Below the pieces are notes generated by a model. It was given only the letters and a program-made list of their open reading frames with translations. It was not told where the DNA came from and made no database searches. Both the position numbers and the translations under genes were made by a program. A stretch of 64,000 bases of DNA. Source: Gyrodactylus bullatarudis (lineage: Eukaryota; Platyhelminthes; Monogenea; Gyrodactylidea; Gyrodactylidae). Numbering within the stretch: position 1 is the stretch's first letter; every line of letters starts with the position of its first letter. The stretch covers positions 1-64,000 of the forward strand of contig SSNU01000019.1 of NCBI GenBank assembly GCA_012064415.1. Direction: 5' to 3'. Below are positions 48,201-56,997 of this stretch, piece by piece.

Positions 48201-50319
48201 GGTGTGGATTGTTTCATTCATTTTAGAAAAAAAATTTCAAAACACTCTGCTTATAAATCATCAATAATTCATGTAATTTATACATGTTTGTACTTAACTA
48301 CTGCAGACAATTTTTAAAAAGGAGTAGTCATGGTGGGAAAACTAATTAGAGAAATTTTATCTAATTCATATAAAAAAAATTATCTTGTCCTAGAATTATA
48401 TTAAATATATATAACACCAAGTATCTTCAAAAAAAAGTCTTGAATACAGACAAAGGAAATATCAATAAACTACTAGAAAATAAGACAGATTTTGCAAAAT
48501 AAAAGTATCCCTGTTTCTAGAGTCTATAGACTGTAAAAATAGATTGATTTCGGCTAAAGTTAAGATCAGTCCTCCTCCCCTTTTATTACATTACTTATGC
48601 CAAGAAATAAGTACAACTTGTTAAATTCTCTTCAAGAATCCATGGTATTTCAGGAAACTATTTTCTATCTTCATGCTTAGCTCAAAATAATTAAAAACTC
48701 TTCTTTCTGGAGAGTTTTCTTTATTTTTGGCTCTCTCGAGCTATTTTTCACCGACTGTTCTGGTACTTTTTTTTCGTGCTCTAGTTATATATCATTAAGA
48801 AAGTTCAGAAAAATCTATCTCTAATAAGTATGAATGAGTAATGAACTCACGATAGATTCAGTCTCGTTTAGTGTTGGCAAACTCATGGGCTGACTCAGGA
48901 TAAAAGTCTTTTTAACTTCATCTATAAAGCATATAACGTTGACTGTAATCGAAGCAAGTGTAATGAGACTCAGTAAAAGGTTTTTGCATCTTTTCCTTTT
49001 GACTCCAGGTCTCTTTGAAGTTGAAGACTTGGACATTTTGACAGTGTCTCGATTTCTCGAGGAACAGAGCTTTGGGAAACATGAATAACTCTCGTTTTCT
49101 TCATCTGGCTCATGGGCATCACGATTATCGTGAATTCTTCGCAAGAGCTTTTGGTTTTGTATGAGGGAATCAATCTCCTCCATTTGACTAGTCCGACTGT
49201 TTGATTTGGAGATGATATGATTCTGGCCTTGATTATGCAGATATTGAAATTGAATTTCTGAATTTATACTCATATTACTCTCAGATCTTGTGATCATAAC
49301 AATTGGATGGGGCTGCGGAAATTTGCTCGCTCGGTCTAAGAGAGAAAAATTCCACGTTTCAGTATACAGTAAAATCCTTTTGATTTATCATACGACGGAG
49401 CTAAAAATGCAACTAATCTGAATTTAACAATTTGTATTCCTCTATCAAAGCAGGCATTTAAATCTTTAGTTTTTGACAACTTTAGAAGGATTCTAACAAA
49501 TTATCTATAAAATTCTAGTGCTCTATTGTTTTTGGTATACATTAACCCTTAAAATCCCAGAGAATTTTTTTTCATAACTCGGATTCAATCCTTTGTCTAT
49601 CCAATGGTATGTTAATACGCTGATCACAAATCTATAGCTTTTTTAACGCAATTATTCTTCATTCAGAAGTTATCAATAAAAAAATTATCCATTTTTTGAT
49701 CCAAAAAATAGGCTAGAGTAGCTTTAGAAGATGGAGATCTACCTATGACCCTGGGAAGTAGGTTTACAACAAAAACTTTTTAAACAAAAATTAATTTTTT
49801 GAAAAAAATCAACTCTCTTTGAATTAGTATAGCTGATATCACTGATAGAACTATCACTGTGGGACTTTAAGGGTTAAACCTAATTTTGACTCAATAATAA
49901 CTAAAGCTGCCGAAATCGGGGATAAATTTCAATTGAAAAGGGCATTTTTATTTTAACTTTGTGGCAAAAAAGGGCAAAATGAAACACGCTACTGCAACGT
50001 AGTTTCAGTTAAATAATATTCTTCTTGATAGTATGACTTGACATGATATGTGACCAACACATATATATATGAATGTAAGATTTGATTGAATGACTAATGA
50101 GATTGTTCTATGAATCAGACAGGGCTTACAGGTTTCACGAAGACGAAAATAGAATTTTAATATTGAATGGGTGGAGGGAGACTAACCTGATATTTTCTCT
50201 TGCTCTGCCTTTGTATAGCATACAGAAAGAAATTTCCTAATATTCCAATCCTCTTGTCGCTTATCATTTGATAACTGGACCTGGATATCCGTTGAGAGTT
50301 TTGTTGGTTTACTTTCAAA
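42225..50319 (-). CDS. SLC35F-like (DMT-superfamily) membrane transporter, N-terminus incomplete
   Basis: Eight minus-strand exons join in phase: 50319-50187, 49335-48851, 45145-45018, 44334-44115, 44055-43939, 43054-42772, 42619-42504 and 42446-42225, giving 567 codons plus stop. No start codon precedes the first exon in phase, so at least one upstream exon is missing. Residues up to about 155 are a hydrophilic Ser/Asn/Arg-rich N-terminus, followed by a basic KRKRCK cluster. About ten hydrophobic segments then match the SLC35F3/F4/F5 plan: the FDVYAPTFLAYIV region, NYLFSWIILHKQFSS (like SCNKAFVYLLSWIVLRDRF), IIGFILAASGVILN, GLFNIIFTWPLFLSL, and a terminal LASICLILTAIGL helix. The tail is polar. 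These transporters act in intracellular membranes; the substrate is unknown. Introns range from 57 to 3705 nt and carry several mobile elements. Confidence 0.72.
43083..43671. mobile_element. GCCTCAAAAA-family DNA element, copy 2 (intronic)
   Basis: The left end GTCATGACCAGAGCCTCAAAAA and the right end TTTTTGAGGCTTTGGTCATGAC are inverted repeats of about 28 bp with one mismatch. The 590-bp body has no long open frame. The GCCTCAAAA core links it to 14855-15450 and 53395-54203, but the outermost bases differ, so it may be a subfamily. It lies in an intron of the SLC35F-like gene. Confidence 0.75.
45440..45535 (-). repeat. tRNA-like / SINE-head sequence
   Basis: On the minus strand a GGTTCGATTCTCGG stretch (a good Pol III B box) lies about 45 nt after AGTTGGTCCAGTGTTGAA, which resembles an A box. 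It is followed by CTCATCAAAGACGAAACGTG. The ends do not pair into an acceptor stem, so a functional tRNA is unlikely. A tRNA-derived SINE or tRNA pseudogene fits better. It is inside the 3.7-kb intron of the SLC35F-like gene. Confidence 0.4.
45838..46108. mobile_element. Foldback element, short copy E
   Basis: The left arm (ACTATGAATATGGAAAGTTA, TATTACAAAATTCTCAATC) mirrors the right arm (TTGGAGAATTTTGTAAAAATA). The centre carries the TTTGGCGCAAACTC block of the family. At about 270 bp this is an internally deleted copy of the 33915-34648 type. Confidence 0.65.
46535..46705. repeat. Foldback family fragment F
   Basis: A left-arm-like segment: TTTATATTTACAAAAAACTC, TTCATCAAGGAATAAAATTT, CACGATATGAAGAAAAAATC. 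No right arm was found directly after it. Confidence 0.5.
47190..48210. mobile_element. Nested element: foldback copy interrupted by a Penelope remnant
   Basis: Positions 47210-47300 match the centre of the foldback family (TCACGAATAGACAAAGAAAT region), and 48120-48205 match its right arm end (TTCGATTTCTTGATGAAAAA, CCCATCTTCATATTAAC). Between them a segment bounded by a 54-bp inverted repeat (47449-47502 and 48054-48108) encloses the GIY-YIG frame at 47676-48038. The simplest reading is insertion of the Penelope-like piece into an older foldback element. Confidence 0.6.
47676..48038 (-). pseudogene. Penelope-like element GIY-YIG endonuclease fragment
   Basis: The 120-codon frame encodes LLIYKFQCGCGSSYIGRT, a GIY-YIG core of the Penelope type with the CxC insert (Y...GCGSSYIGRT for the two Tyr motifs), and an R-x-x-x-H region. 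It then has ITRHLRQEGHEASISNF and a Glu in VKEKFFI, ending LQLPWPM. The upstream reverse transcriptase domain is absent, so it is 5'-truncated. The nearby 8881-9027 and 62258-62330 pieces are relatives. It lies in the largest intron of the SLC35F-like gene, same strand. Confidence 0.75.
49552..49877. mobile_element. TTAACCCTTAAA-ended MITE (326 bp)
   Basis: The left end TTAACCCTTAAAATCCCA and the right end TGGGACTTTAAGGGTTAA are inverted repeats of 18 bp with one mismatch. No coding capacity. It sits in an intron of the SLC35F-like gene. Related ends may occur near 10340 and 40958. Confidence 0.75.
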
Positions 50320-52007
50320 CTAAAATTTCAATGCAAAAAGACTATATTAGTAAACAAAAATGGCTATCCATAAAAATACAGTACAGTGGTAAATAGTGAG
50401 GATCAACTCACTATTGTAGCGTGAAATAAAATCTGATTTTATGTTAAATCATCGCCATATCCAATTACAAAAATATGCAAAGAAATTTTTGGTTAAGTGG
50501 CTAGTAGACGTAGTCAATATTGAGAAAGTCGATTTGAAGAATACGGGGGGATATACGAGAAAGAGAGTATGAAAAACATCCCAGTGACCAATCAGAGTGA
50601 TGTATTTTGGCAAATAGAAACTATACAAGTACTACAGTATGCAGTATTCATACTTGTATTGCTTATATGTATGTGTAGATATTCTTGTTATTTTGAAACA
50701 CTGTTGATGAGAATAAAATTCATTAAATATTTAAATTGTTTTCTCAGAGTAATTGGAATGTTGTACAATACTTTTTTGTAGAATTTTCGGTTTCCAATCC
50801 AATGATGAGGACCATTAATTTCACATGATTTTCAGGAAATTTACAGGTATTTTAAAATCAATGCGATATGTTCAGTGAATACCTTTAATAACTTTTTTCT
50901 TTGGATCAAATATCGTTTTTCGTGGTGTCATTTTATTGAATAGATTAATTTTTGATAATATTTGTTTCCATTAAAACATCATTTCGGATGAAAAGTAAAA
51001 GGAAGAAGTTAAATTTCTTGAAAATCAGTCGTTCAAACCAATCAAGTACAGGATTCACTACTATTCTCAAGTCCATAGTATTGTTTATTCTCTTAAAAAA
51101 TGAAATATGTAATTGATATTACCAAAAATGATTGGAATTTATTCACTTACTAGATAGGTACTATTTTGAAATTTACAAATTATATCTAAAATATTTGCCT
51201 TTCTGTTTAAAATGTCTTAGTCTAAGTTATTAAAAACCATTTTTTCAAAAAACTAGCGAGAAATGGAGAAAAAAATTCACACTGTGAATTTCATAGTTTG
51301 GAAAATCAGTAAGTGTTGGTAATTCACTGATTACTAATCAGTGTGACTTTAGTGAATCTAGCCAATAAGCCCTCATTAGCCAAACTCACTGAGAAAGTCA
51401 GAGCTTGGAGGAAGTATATGTCTGAGGGATTGATTTTTGAAGAATTTTATCGGATTATTTCGATGAATTCAAAGCTAAAATTCACTGTGCTCGTAGAACC
51501 TGTAGGAGAAAACTGAAAAATTCAAATTTCTGACGTTGATAGAGTAAGGGGCGATTTCAAATTTATAATTAGTGTAATACTGAGAGTGTTGAGCAAAATA
51601 GTGATTATAAAGTTGGAAATATTCATGGTACCCTAAACAAATTCGTAGAAATTATAATCAATTAGATGTGGTTTCTGAAAAATTTACGACATCTCGAGTG
51701 TCAAAGAATATAATTTTTCATTGAGAGAGATTGATGCCAAATTTTCCCTAGGCAGTGGACAAGGAATATTCACTGTTTCCAATGAAGAATTCATTGTAAG
51801 GATTTAGAAGACAAGTGAATATTTAGTGATAAAGCTTATATTTCACCGGATCTCATCAGACTCTTACACCGGCTAGATATAAATACAATTTTAAAACAGA
51901 TAAAATGTTTAATAAAATCCTCTGATTGGTTCAATCGGATTTGAGCACAATAGAGCACAAGAGGAAGGAGGGATTTCAATTCAATTGGTTGTTTGTCTCC
52001 AGGATCA
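50320..52007. other. Interval upstream of the SLC35F-like exons
   Basis: At least one missing 5' exon of the transporter should lie here or beyond. A candidate start exon (50931-50883, minus, ATG then a GTATTC donor) ends in the wrong phase to join the exon at 50319 directly. Part of 51020-51105 is a dispersed repeat shared with 38400-38470. Confidence 0.4.
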
Positions 52008-52895
52008 TTGTTTCCTCCTAACGTATCTATCCATCGTTGGTTGCCCACTTAGACTTTTACGTTTTCTGCCCTTCTTAGTGATTGCAGGTGCAGGTTTCTT
52101 ACCATTTCTATTTCCGCTAATTACAGGTTGAGAGATGATTAGATTATCAACTTTCGTTGACTTTTCTGAGTTTTCACTTTTTCTCTCATTTGTACTTGTT
52201 ACTAGGGAAGAGGACTGTAGATTATTGCATTGAGACGTAGATTCAACTACTTGCTCATTTTGTTCACTAATTGGATTGACCACATTATTCTCTGCAATTT
52301 GGGTTGAGCTAGCAACAGGACTCTCTGCTAATAACTTTGCAACCTTTGATAACTTTTTCTTGTTCGTAAACCGCTTCTTACCTGTGAAACCCAATTGTGT
52401 AGCTAATTCTTTTTGCTTGCACAAATCAGGCTTAAGTACCTTGATATAATGGGTTTCGGCCTTTCCCAGGACTTGTTCTCTCACAATACGACATTCACTT
52501 GGATTGGCTTGGAACAAGATGCTGAAATTGCTCACATCAGCAGTGTGATTTGATGCCATCAGATGTTCTTGTACCGCCGACCCAATGTTTCCCGTTCTCA
52601 GATGCTCCTTTATTCGCGCCTTCACAGGTCTCACTGTTTGGCCGACGTAGGCAGATCCACATTTACATTTGAACAAATAAATTACTCCCTTCTTTTCCAA
52701 CCAGGGTACTGGATCTTTGTTAAGGTCGGGAATTAACTTAGTTGTTTTTGGTAAAATACTGAGTTTGTGGCCAGGGAACGTCTTTTTTGTAATCTCGAAC
52801 AGCTTGTTATTCAAGATTTGATGTGCTGCATCTCCTTTGAAAGGCAACTTCAAATAAATTGGAGTCAATTCATCAACTTCTTTTTCAGCTTTCAG
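52008..52895 (-). CDS. Penelope-like element GIY-YIG protein, 5'-truncated
   Basis: A single uninterrupted frame of about 295 codons opens after an in-frame stop near 52893 and lacks a natural ATG at its start, as expected for a 5'-truncated Penelope-like copy. Order: a short end of the RT C-terminal region (PFKGDAAHQILN, FPGHKLSILPKTTKLIP), then the GIY-YIG endonuclease (GVIYLFKCKCGSAYVGQT, the R-x-x-x-H-L helix in ARIKEHLRTGN, VQEHLMASNH, and the late Glu in ETHYIKVLKPDL), then a Ser/Thr/Lys-rich tail. The tail ends QPTMDRYVRRKQ, which partly resembles a PCNA-binding box. No frameshift is present, so this copy is younger than the other fragments. No RT palm motif is present. Confidence 0.78.
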
Positions 52896-53184
52896 GAATA
52901 TTCAAATTTATTCATTTTATGTAAAAAAATGTATTAGAAATGGTAAAACACTGACATGTAAATGAAGAAAGGTTCTTTTTAAAAGAATCAACTTTCATAT
53001 AACTCCAGATGCTATCATTCTCTTCCTTTTAGTTATAAATATGTTATTCAATGAGCAATGTTCATGTTATAATTTTTAATCAATAAGTTGAGCTGTTGAA
53101 TTCACTGACCTTTTCAGGGTGTTTGAGTGATGAAGGCTTATTCGCTAGATTCATTAAAAAGACTCACGGTAGCTTATATATATC

Positions 53185-53282
53185 TTTAAAGTGGGCCTCA
53201 TGACTACAAAAAATCCTGATCAACTTCAAATTTTCGATGAAAAAATTGAGAACTTTGTAAAAATCATAAACCTACGAAACGA
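53185..53282. repeat. Foldback family right-arm fragment G
   Basis: AAAGTGGGCCTCATGA, then TCGATGAAAAAATTGAGAAC and TTTGTAAAAATCATAAACC. Only the outer 100 bp of the arm remain. Confidence 0.5.
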
Positions 53283-53394
53283 GCAGAAAGAAAAATACAT
53301 AAAGAAGAGGCCTGCTCGATTCTAAATTTCATTCTAAACCAGCGAATGAGAAGATTCTAATCAATCTAGTGTAAGTATACGATGATAACTTATC

Positions 53395-54203
53395 ACTAGG
53401 GCCTCAAAAAAGTACTATTAGGTCTATTTTTACTCTAGACAAAGGAATGGATGAGTCTGGAGAAAAAATCTGCCCATTCTATCTCAGTTTAAAGATAGCT
53501 GGTACTATTTCTGCACTATAGATTGTTGTCCCGGTACTTTTTTTTACTATTTTTCTGAATTAAGTCTCAGAGTAGAGTATTCTTCAACTAGTAAACGACC
53601 TATCAACATTTTTGATGAATGGGTAACTAGATTCCTGAGCTAGCAGTATTTCATCGTGTAAGCTGATAGCACATCAAAAATTATTCTATAGAATTTAAAA
53701 TTTGAACTAAAAGGATTAATTTTTGTAAAATATGCCCTATAACAGTTAAATGGTGAAAATTATTTGATTCTAAATTTTGCAAGAATTTACTGTGAAGTAC
53801 AGTCGTGGACAGAACTGGTGGAGTGAGCCAATCCGACGAAAATAAAGCGAAAGGTGTATTATAGATAAAAAAATCTATTGGTGGAATTATTTTGTTCGAA
53901 AATTAATGTTTAGGGCCGCAAAATTTTTATGGGTCAAAATTGATGACTTTAGAGGTTAATACTGACTTTATTACTTGCTCCAGAGAGAAGAAAAAATGTT
54001 CATTGGAGCCTATAAAATGCGCTCTTTCTTTTTTTTTACTCAGAATCTCTTTTTTTTTTTCTTCGAATAGAGATTTTTTTTTTGAGGATTAACTCTATAT
54101 TAGATCTCTAGGACTTTTACTGTACTATTTTCTTCTTATTTTTCAGTTTATGAGATACTAATTTTTATTTTATTCGGTACTATTTTCGAGGCCCTAGTTA
54201 TCA
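53395..54203. mobile_element. GGGCCTCAAAA-family DNA element, copy 3
   Basis: The left end TATCACTAGGGCCTCAAAAAAGTACTATT and the right end GTACTATTTTCGAGGCCCTAGTTATCA form imperfect inverted repeats. The body is collinear with 14855-15450 but carries an extra ~200-bp segment (about 53820-54080) with T-rich runs. No transposase frame remains. Confidence 0.72.
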
Positions 54204-54920
54204 TTTATAACCAATGATCAAAAATCAGTTTGAGACTTCTCATTCATATAGAGATAAAACTTGCTCAAAATTGTTTGGGTAATTTTTCGAAAGTTAAATT
54301 TCAAAGTAGGAAAAATAAATTTACTAATTTCACATATTTCTTATCGAATTTTGATTTAAATTTCCCATGGAAAATACTTCAATATATTCAATGTCCGAGA
54401 AATGGGAAAAATGGATCTTCTCAATAATTTAGTTCTTCTCTTAGATTCTTCGATCTCATTCACCACTAATTGCAATCATATGAATACCAGACTGGATTTC
54501 ATTGCATGAACATATCTCATCTCCCTTGCATCTGGAGATCAAATATAAAAATTTTCAAGAGTGCTTGAGATATATTTTCTTGCTAATGCCATTCTGAACT
54601 GTAAATGAATTTTTCAATCAAATTTTTGCAGATACTAAAATGAGCTGACAACTCTTTTACATCAAAAGTAGCAAGATCTATTTTTTTCTACTGCTTAAAG
54701 GGAGGATAGTATGGACGACCTTTTAATTATGATCTTAAATTTTTGATTTACTACATTCATTCAGTTTTACTTTATACTGAAAAGAATCATACAAATGTTT
54801 TTATGATGCATTCATTTCAGAAGAAAATCATGTTTTTATCTAAAATCAAAAAAAACTCCATGTAGACTCTCCATTGTGGAGGGGGATAAGATGATTTGGA
54901 AAAATTAAACATTTAGTGTT

Positions 54921-55172
54921 TATTTTAATCTATTAAAATCAGACATAGCCATGGTAACCAGGAGGATAGTAAATTCTAATGTTGCTTTCAAAAGTATCGA
55001 TCGTAGAGATTGAGGAGAAATAAACGACAACTCCAGCAACGATATTAGTCTAAACAACATTTAAATATTGATTTTTACAACAAAAATAAAAACAGTATAA
55101 TTATAAAATATTTACTATAAATCTATTACTACTTTTAAGTAGATACACTTACGGAAATTCCATTTGTTGGCT
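54921..55172 (-). CDS. Possible 3' exons of an unidentified gene, including a 20-nt microexon
   Basis: On the minus strand a 20-nt block (55172-55153) sits between a TTTCAG acceptor and a GTAAGTG donor. It is followed after a 103-nt intron by an exon starting at 55049 behind a TTTAG acceptor. Read in phase they give PTNGIS joined to TNIVAGVVVYSPQSLRSILL and a hydrophobic stretch to TAA at 54921-54923. A second frame of the last exon is also open to TGA at 54940 and ends YYPPGYHGYV, so the true frame is undecided. No family recognised. Confidence 0.25.
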
Positions 55173-55503
55173 CTGAAATTATTTCATGAAGGACATGTTA
55201 TTTAATTTGCTCTGTAAACAAACAATAGTAGAGAGAGACGAAAATATTTTTTCTGTTTTATGCATTTAATAGATTATTCATGGTTCATAAGTGCAGTATT
55301 CAGAAACTAAATTGAAAATCCTACTATTCGAAATTCAACCGGATTTATTCAGAATATGTATGTTGCAATCATTTTGTGGAACTCGATAGGTATGTATAAT
55401 CTTCGCCGATTATGTATAATAATCAAGCCTCTGATCATTATATATAATTCTTATCTTGAATGAAGAAAAACTCTGACGATTATATAAAACTCTCGTCTGA
55501 TAA

Positions 55504-56659
55504 AATAGGAGGGGTTTTATTTCTCTCTGCGATCATTGTATGAAAAATCTTCCAAAGCAAAATAAAGGTTTGGTTGTCAAACCTATTTTATCAAAAAATT
55601 TCAATTCCCGAGCTCAGATGGATCTGATTGATTACCAATCATCGCCGGACAACGAATTCAAGTTTATATTAGTGGTTCAAGATCACTTTACAAAATTTGT
55701 TAACTTGCGCCCTTTGAAATCAAAAACAGCAGCGGAAGTGAAATCTAAACTAGTGGAAATATTTTCTACATTTGGACCTCCTAAAATACTCCAATCAGAC
55801 AATGGCAGAGAATTCAATAATGCCCTCATAGATTCTCTCACCAATGAATTTCCGGGATTAACTATTGTACATGGTCGTCCCAGACACAGTCAATCACAAG
55901 GTTCAGTAGAACGTGCTAACAGAGACATTGAGGATATTCTCAAGAGTTGGCTTCATGAAAATAAAACTTCTTGCTGGGCAAAGGGCGTGCTCAAAGTTCA
56001 GATGATCAAAAATAATAGATATCATCGAACAATAAAATCAACTCCTTATAAAGTATTGTTTGGAGTAGATTTTATCAACGAAAAAGATGAGTTCTCTGAG
56101 GATCATTATGTCAGTTTTGAAGACAACATGGAAATGCTCGAAGGTAATTTAATTCTTATGTAAATATTTTTTAGAATCTCAAGAATTGAATGGAACCCAA
56201 AACGATCTAAGAGAGAGAGCAAGAGAAAATCAAATTGTATGCGCAACAAAAATGTTAAAGAACAACAAATTGATTCGCGCTGAAGTTGGAGAAAATGTTC
56301 TTGTACCAATACCTGAAATCGATAGATCACGAATTGATGACAGAAACTTGCTTGGTGTCGTAACCGAAATTAAGGAAATCGGCTACTCAGTAGCTTGTGA
56401 AAACGGTAATCTTCAAGGTGTATTGGGCTTCGGACAAGTCAAACCAATAAAGGAAAAAATCTTAAATATCAAAGATAAGCCTAATGAAGTATTGAGTGTA
56501 CGAACAGCAAGCTCGAAACAATCTCGTTCAGGTGGGCAAGGTTTTTTTAAGTGCAACTGTACCTCAGGTTGTAATACAAGGATGTACAAGTGTCGAAAAA
56601 ACCATGTTACATGCAACTCCAAGTGCCATTCATCCTTAAGCTGCGAAAATAAATGCTGA
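55504..56659 (+). CDS. KRBA2-like integrase/Ginger transposase, N-terminally truncated
   Basis: Two frames join through a 31-nt GT-AG intron (56144-56174); the exons are (55504)55540-56143 and 56175-56659, with TGA at the end. The frame is already open inside the left terminal repeat and reads SLCDHC, the second half of an H2C2 zinc finger, before the ATG at 55540. Counting from that ATG, the DDE core has Asp28 (QMDLID), Asp87 (LQSDNGREF) and Glu124 (GSVERANRDIE), a D-36-E spacing. The LVVKPILSKNFNSRAQ entry and a Cys-rich end (CNCTSGCNTRMYKC ... CNSKCHSSLSC) are typical of KRBA2-like integrases. The first half of the zinc finger is missing, so activity is doubtful although the catalytic triad is intact. 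Confidence 0.82.
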
Positions 56660-56715
56660 AATTTAAGAAAATTTACACTTAATAAATTTTTAATTATTTT
56701 TATATTTTATTTTCT

Positions 56716-56838
56716 TTATTTGATAATATCAGTCTCACGAAGAAGGAAAGGAACATGGCCTTGGCAACTTAGTATACAATAGTTCTTCATACCATTATTA
56801 GGTACACCATGTTCTTTATGGTTGGCATGTATGTTACT
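56716..56838 (-). other. Short antisense open segment inside the Ginger element
   Basis: Reading inward from the right terminal repeat, a frame of about 40 codons (IHANHKEHGVPNNGMKNYC then ILSCQGHVPFLLRETDIIK) runs to TAA at 56716-56718. It begins in the same frame relative to the repeat as the transposase does on the left side. Two cysteines and two histidines are present but no family was recognised. It could be a leftover exon or chance. Confidence 0.25.
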
Positions 56839-56997
56839 ACCCCTCCTATTTTATCAGACGAGAGTTTTATATAATCGTCAGAGTTTTTCTTCATTCAAGA
56901 TAAGAATTATATATAATGATCAGAGGCTTGATTATTATACATAATCGGCGAAGATTATTTATACCTATCGAGTTCTACAAAATGATTGCAACATATA

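Larger units (their letters stand above)
55361..56993. mobile_element. Ginger1-type DNA transposon with 155-bp TIRs
   Basis: Positions 55361-55515 and 56839-56993 are inverted repeats of 155 bp differing at about three sites. The ends read TGTTGCAATC...GATTGCAACA, fitting the TGTNR...YNACA ends of Ginger elements. The flanks TGTA (55357-55360) and TATA (56994-56997) agree with a 4-bp target duplication with one later change. Inside are an integrase-like transposase gene and a short spacer. The near-identity of the repeats suggests recent insertion. The total is 1633 bp, short for an autonomous Ginger1, and the transposase N-terminus is cut off at the left repeat. Confidence 0.85.

Noticed and set aside
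50569..50781. 70-codon plus-strand frame with hydrophobic stretches
   Set aside because: AT-rich low-complexity translation without conserved features; T-rich DNA commonly gives such hydrophobic runs.
50883..50931. Possible start exon (ATG, 16 codons, then donor) for the SLC35F-like gene
   Set aside because: It ends in phase 1, but the exon at 50319 needs a phase-0 partner. No bridging exon of the right length was found.
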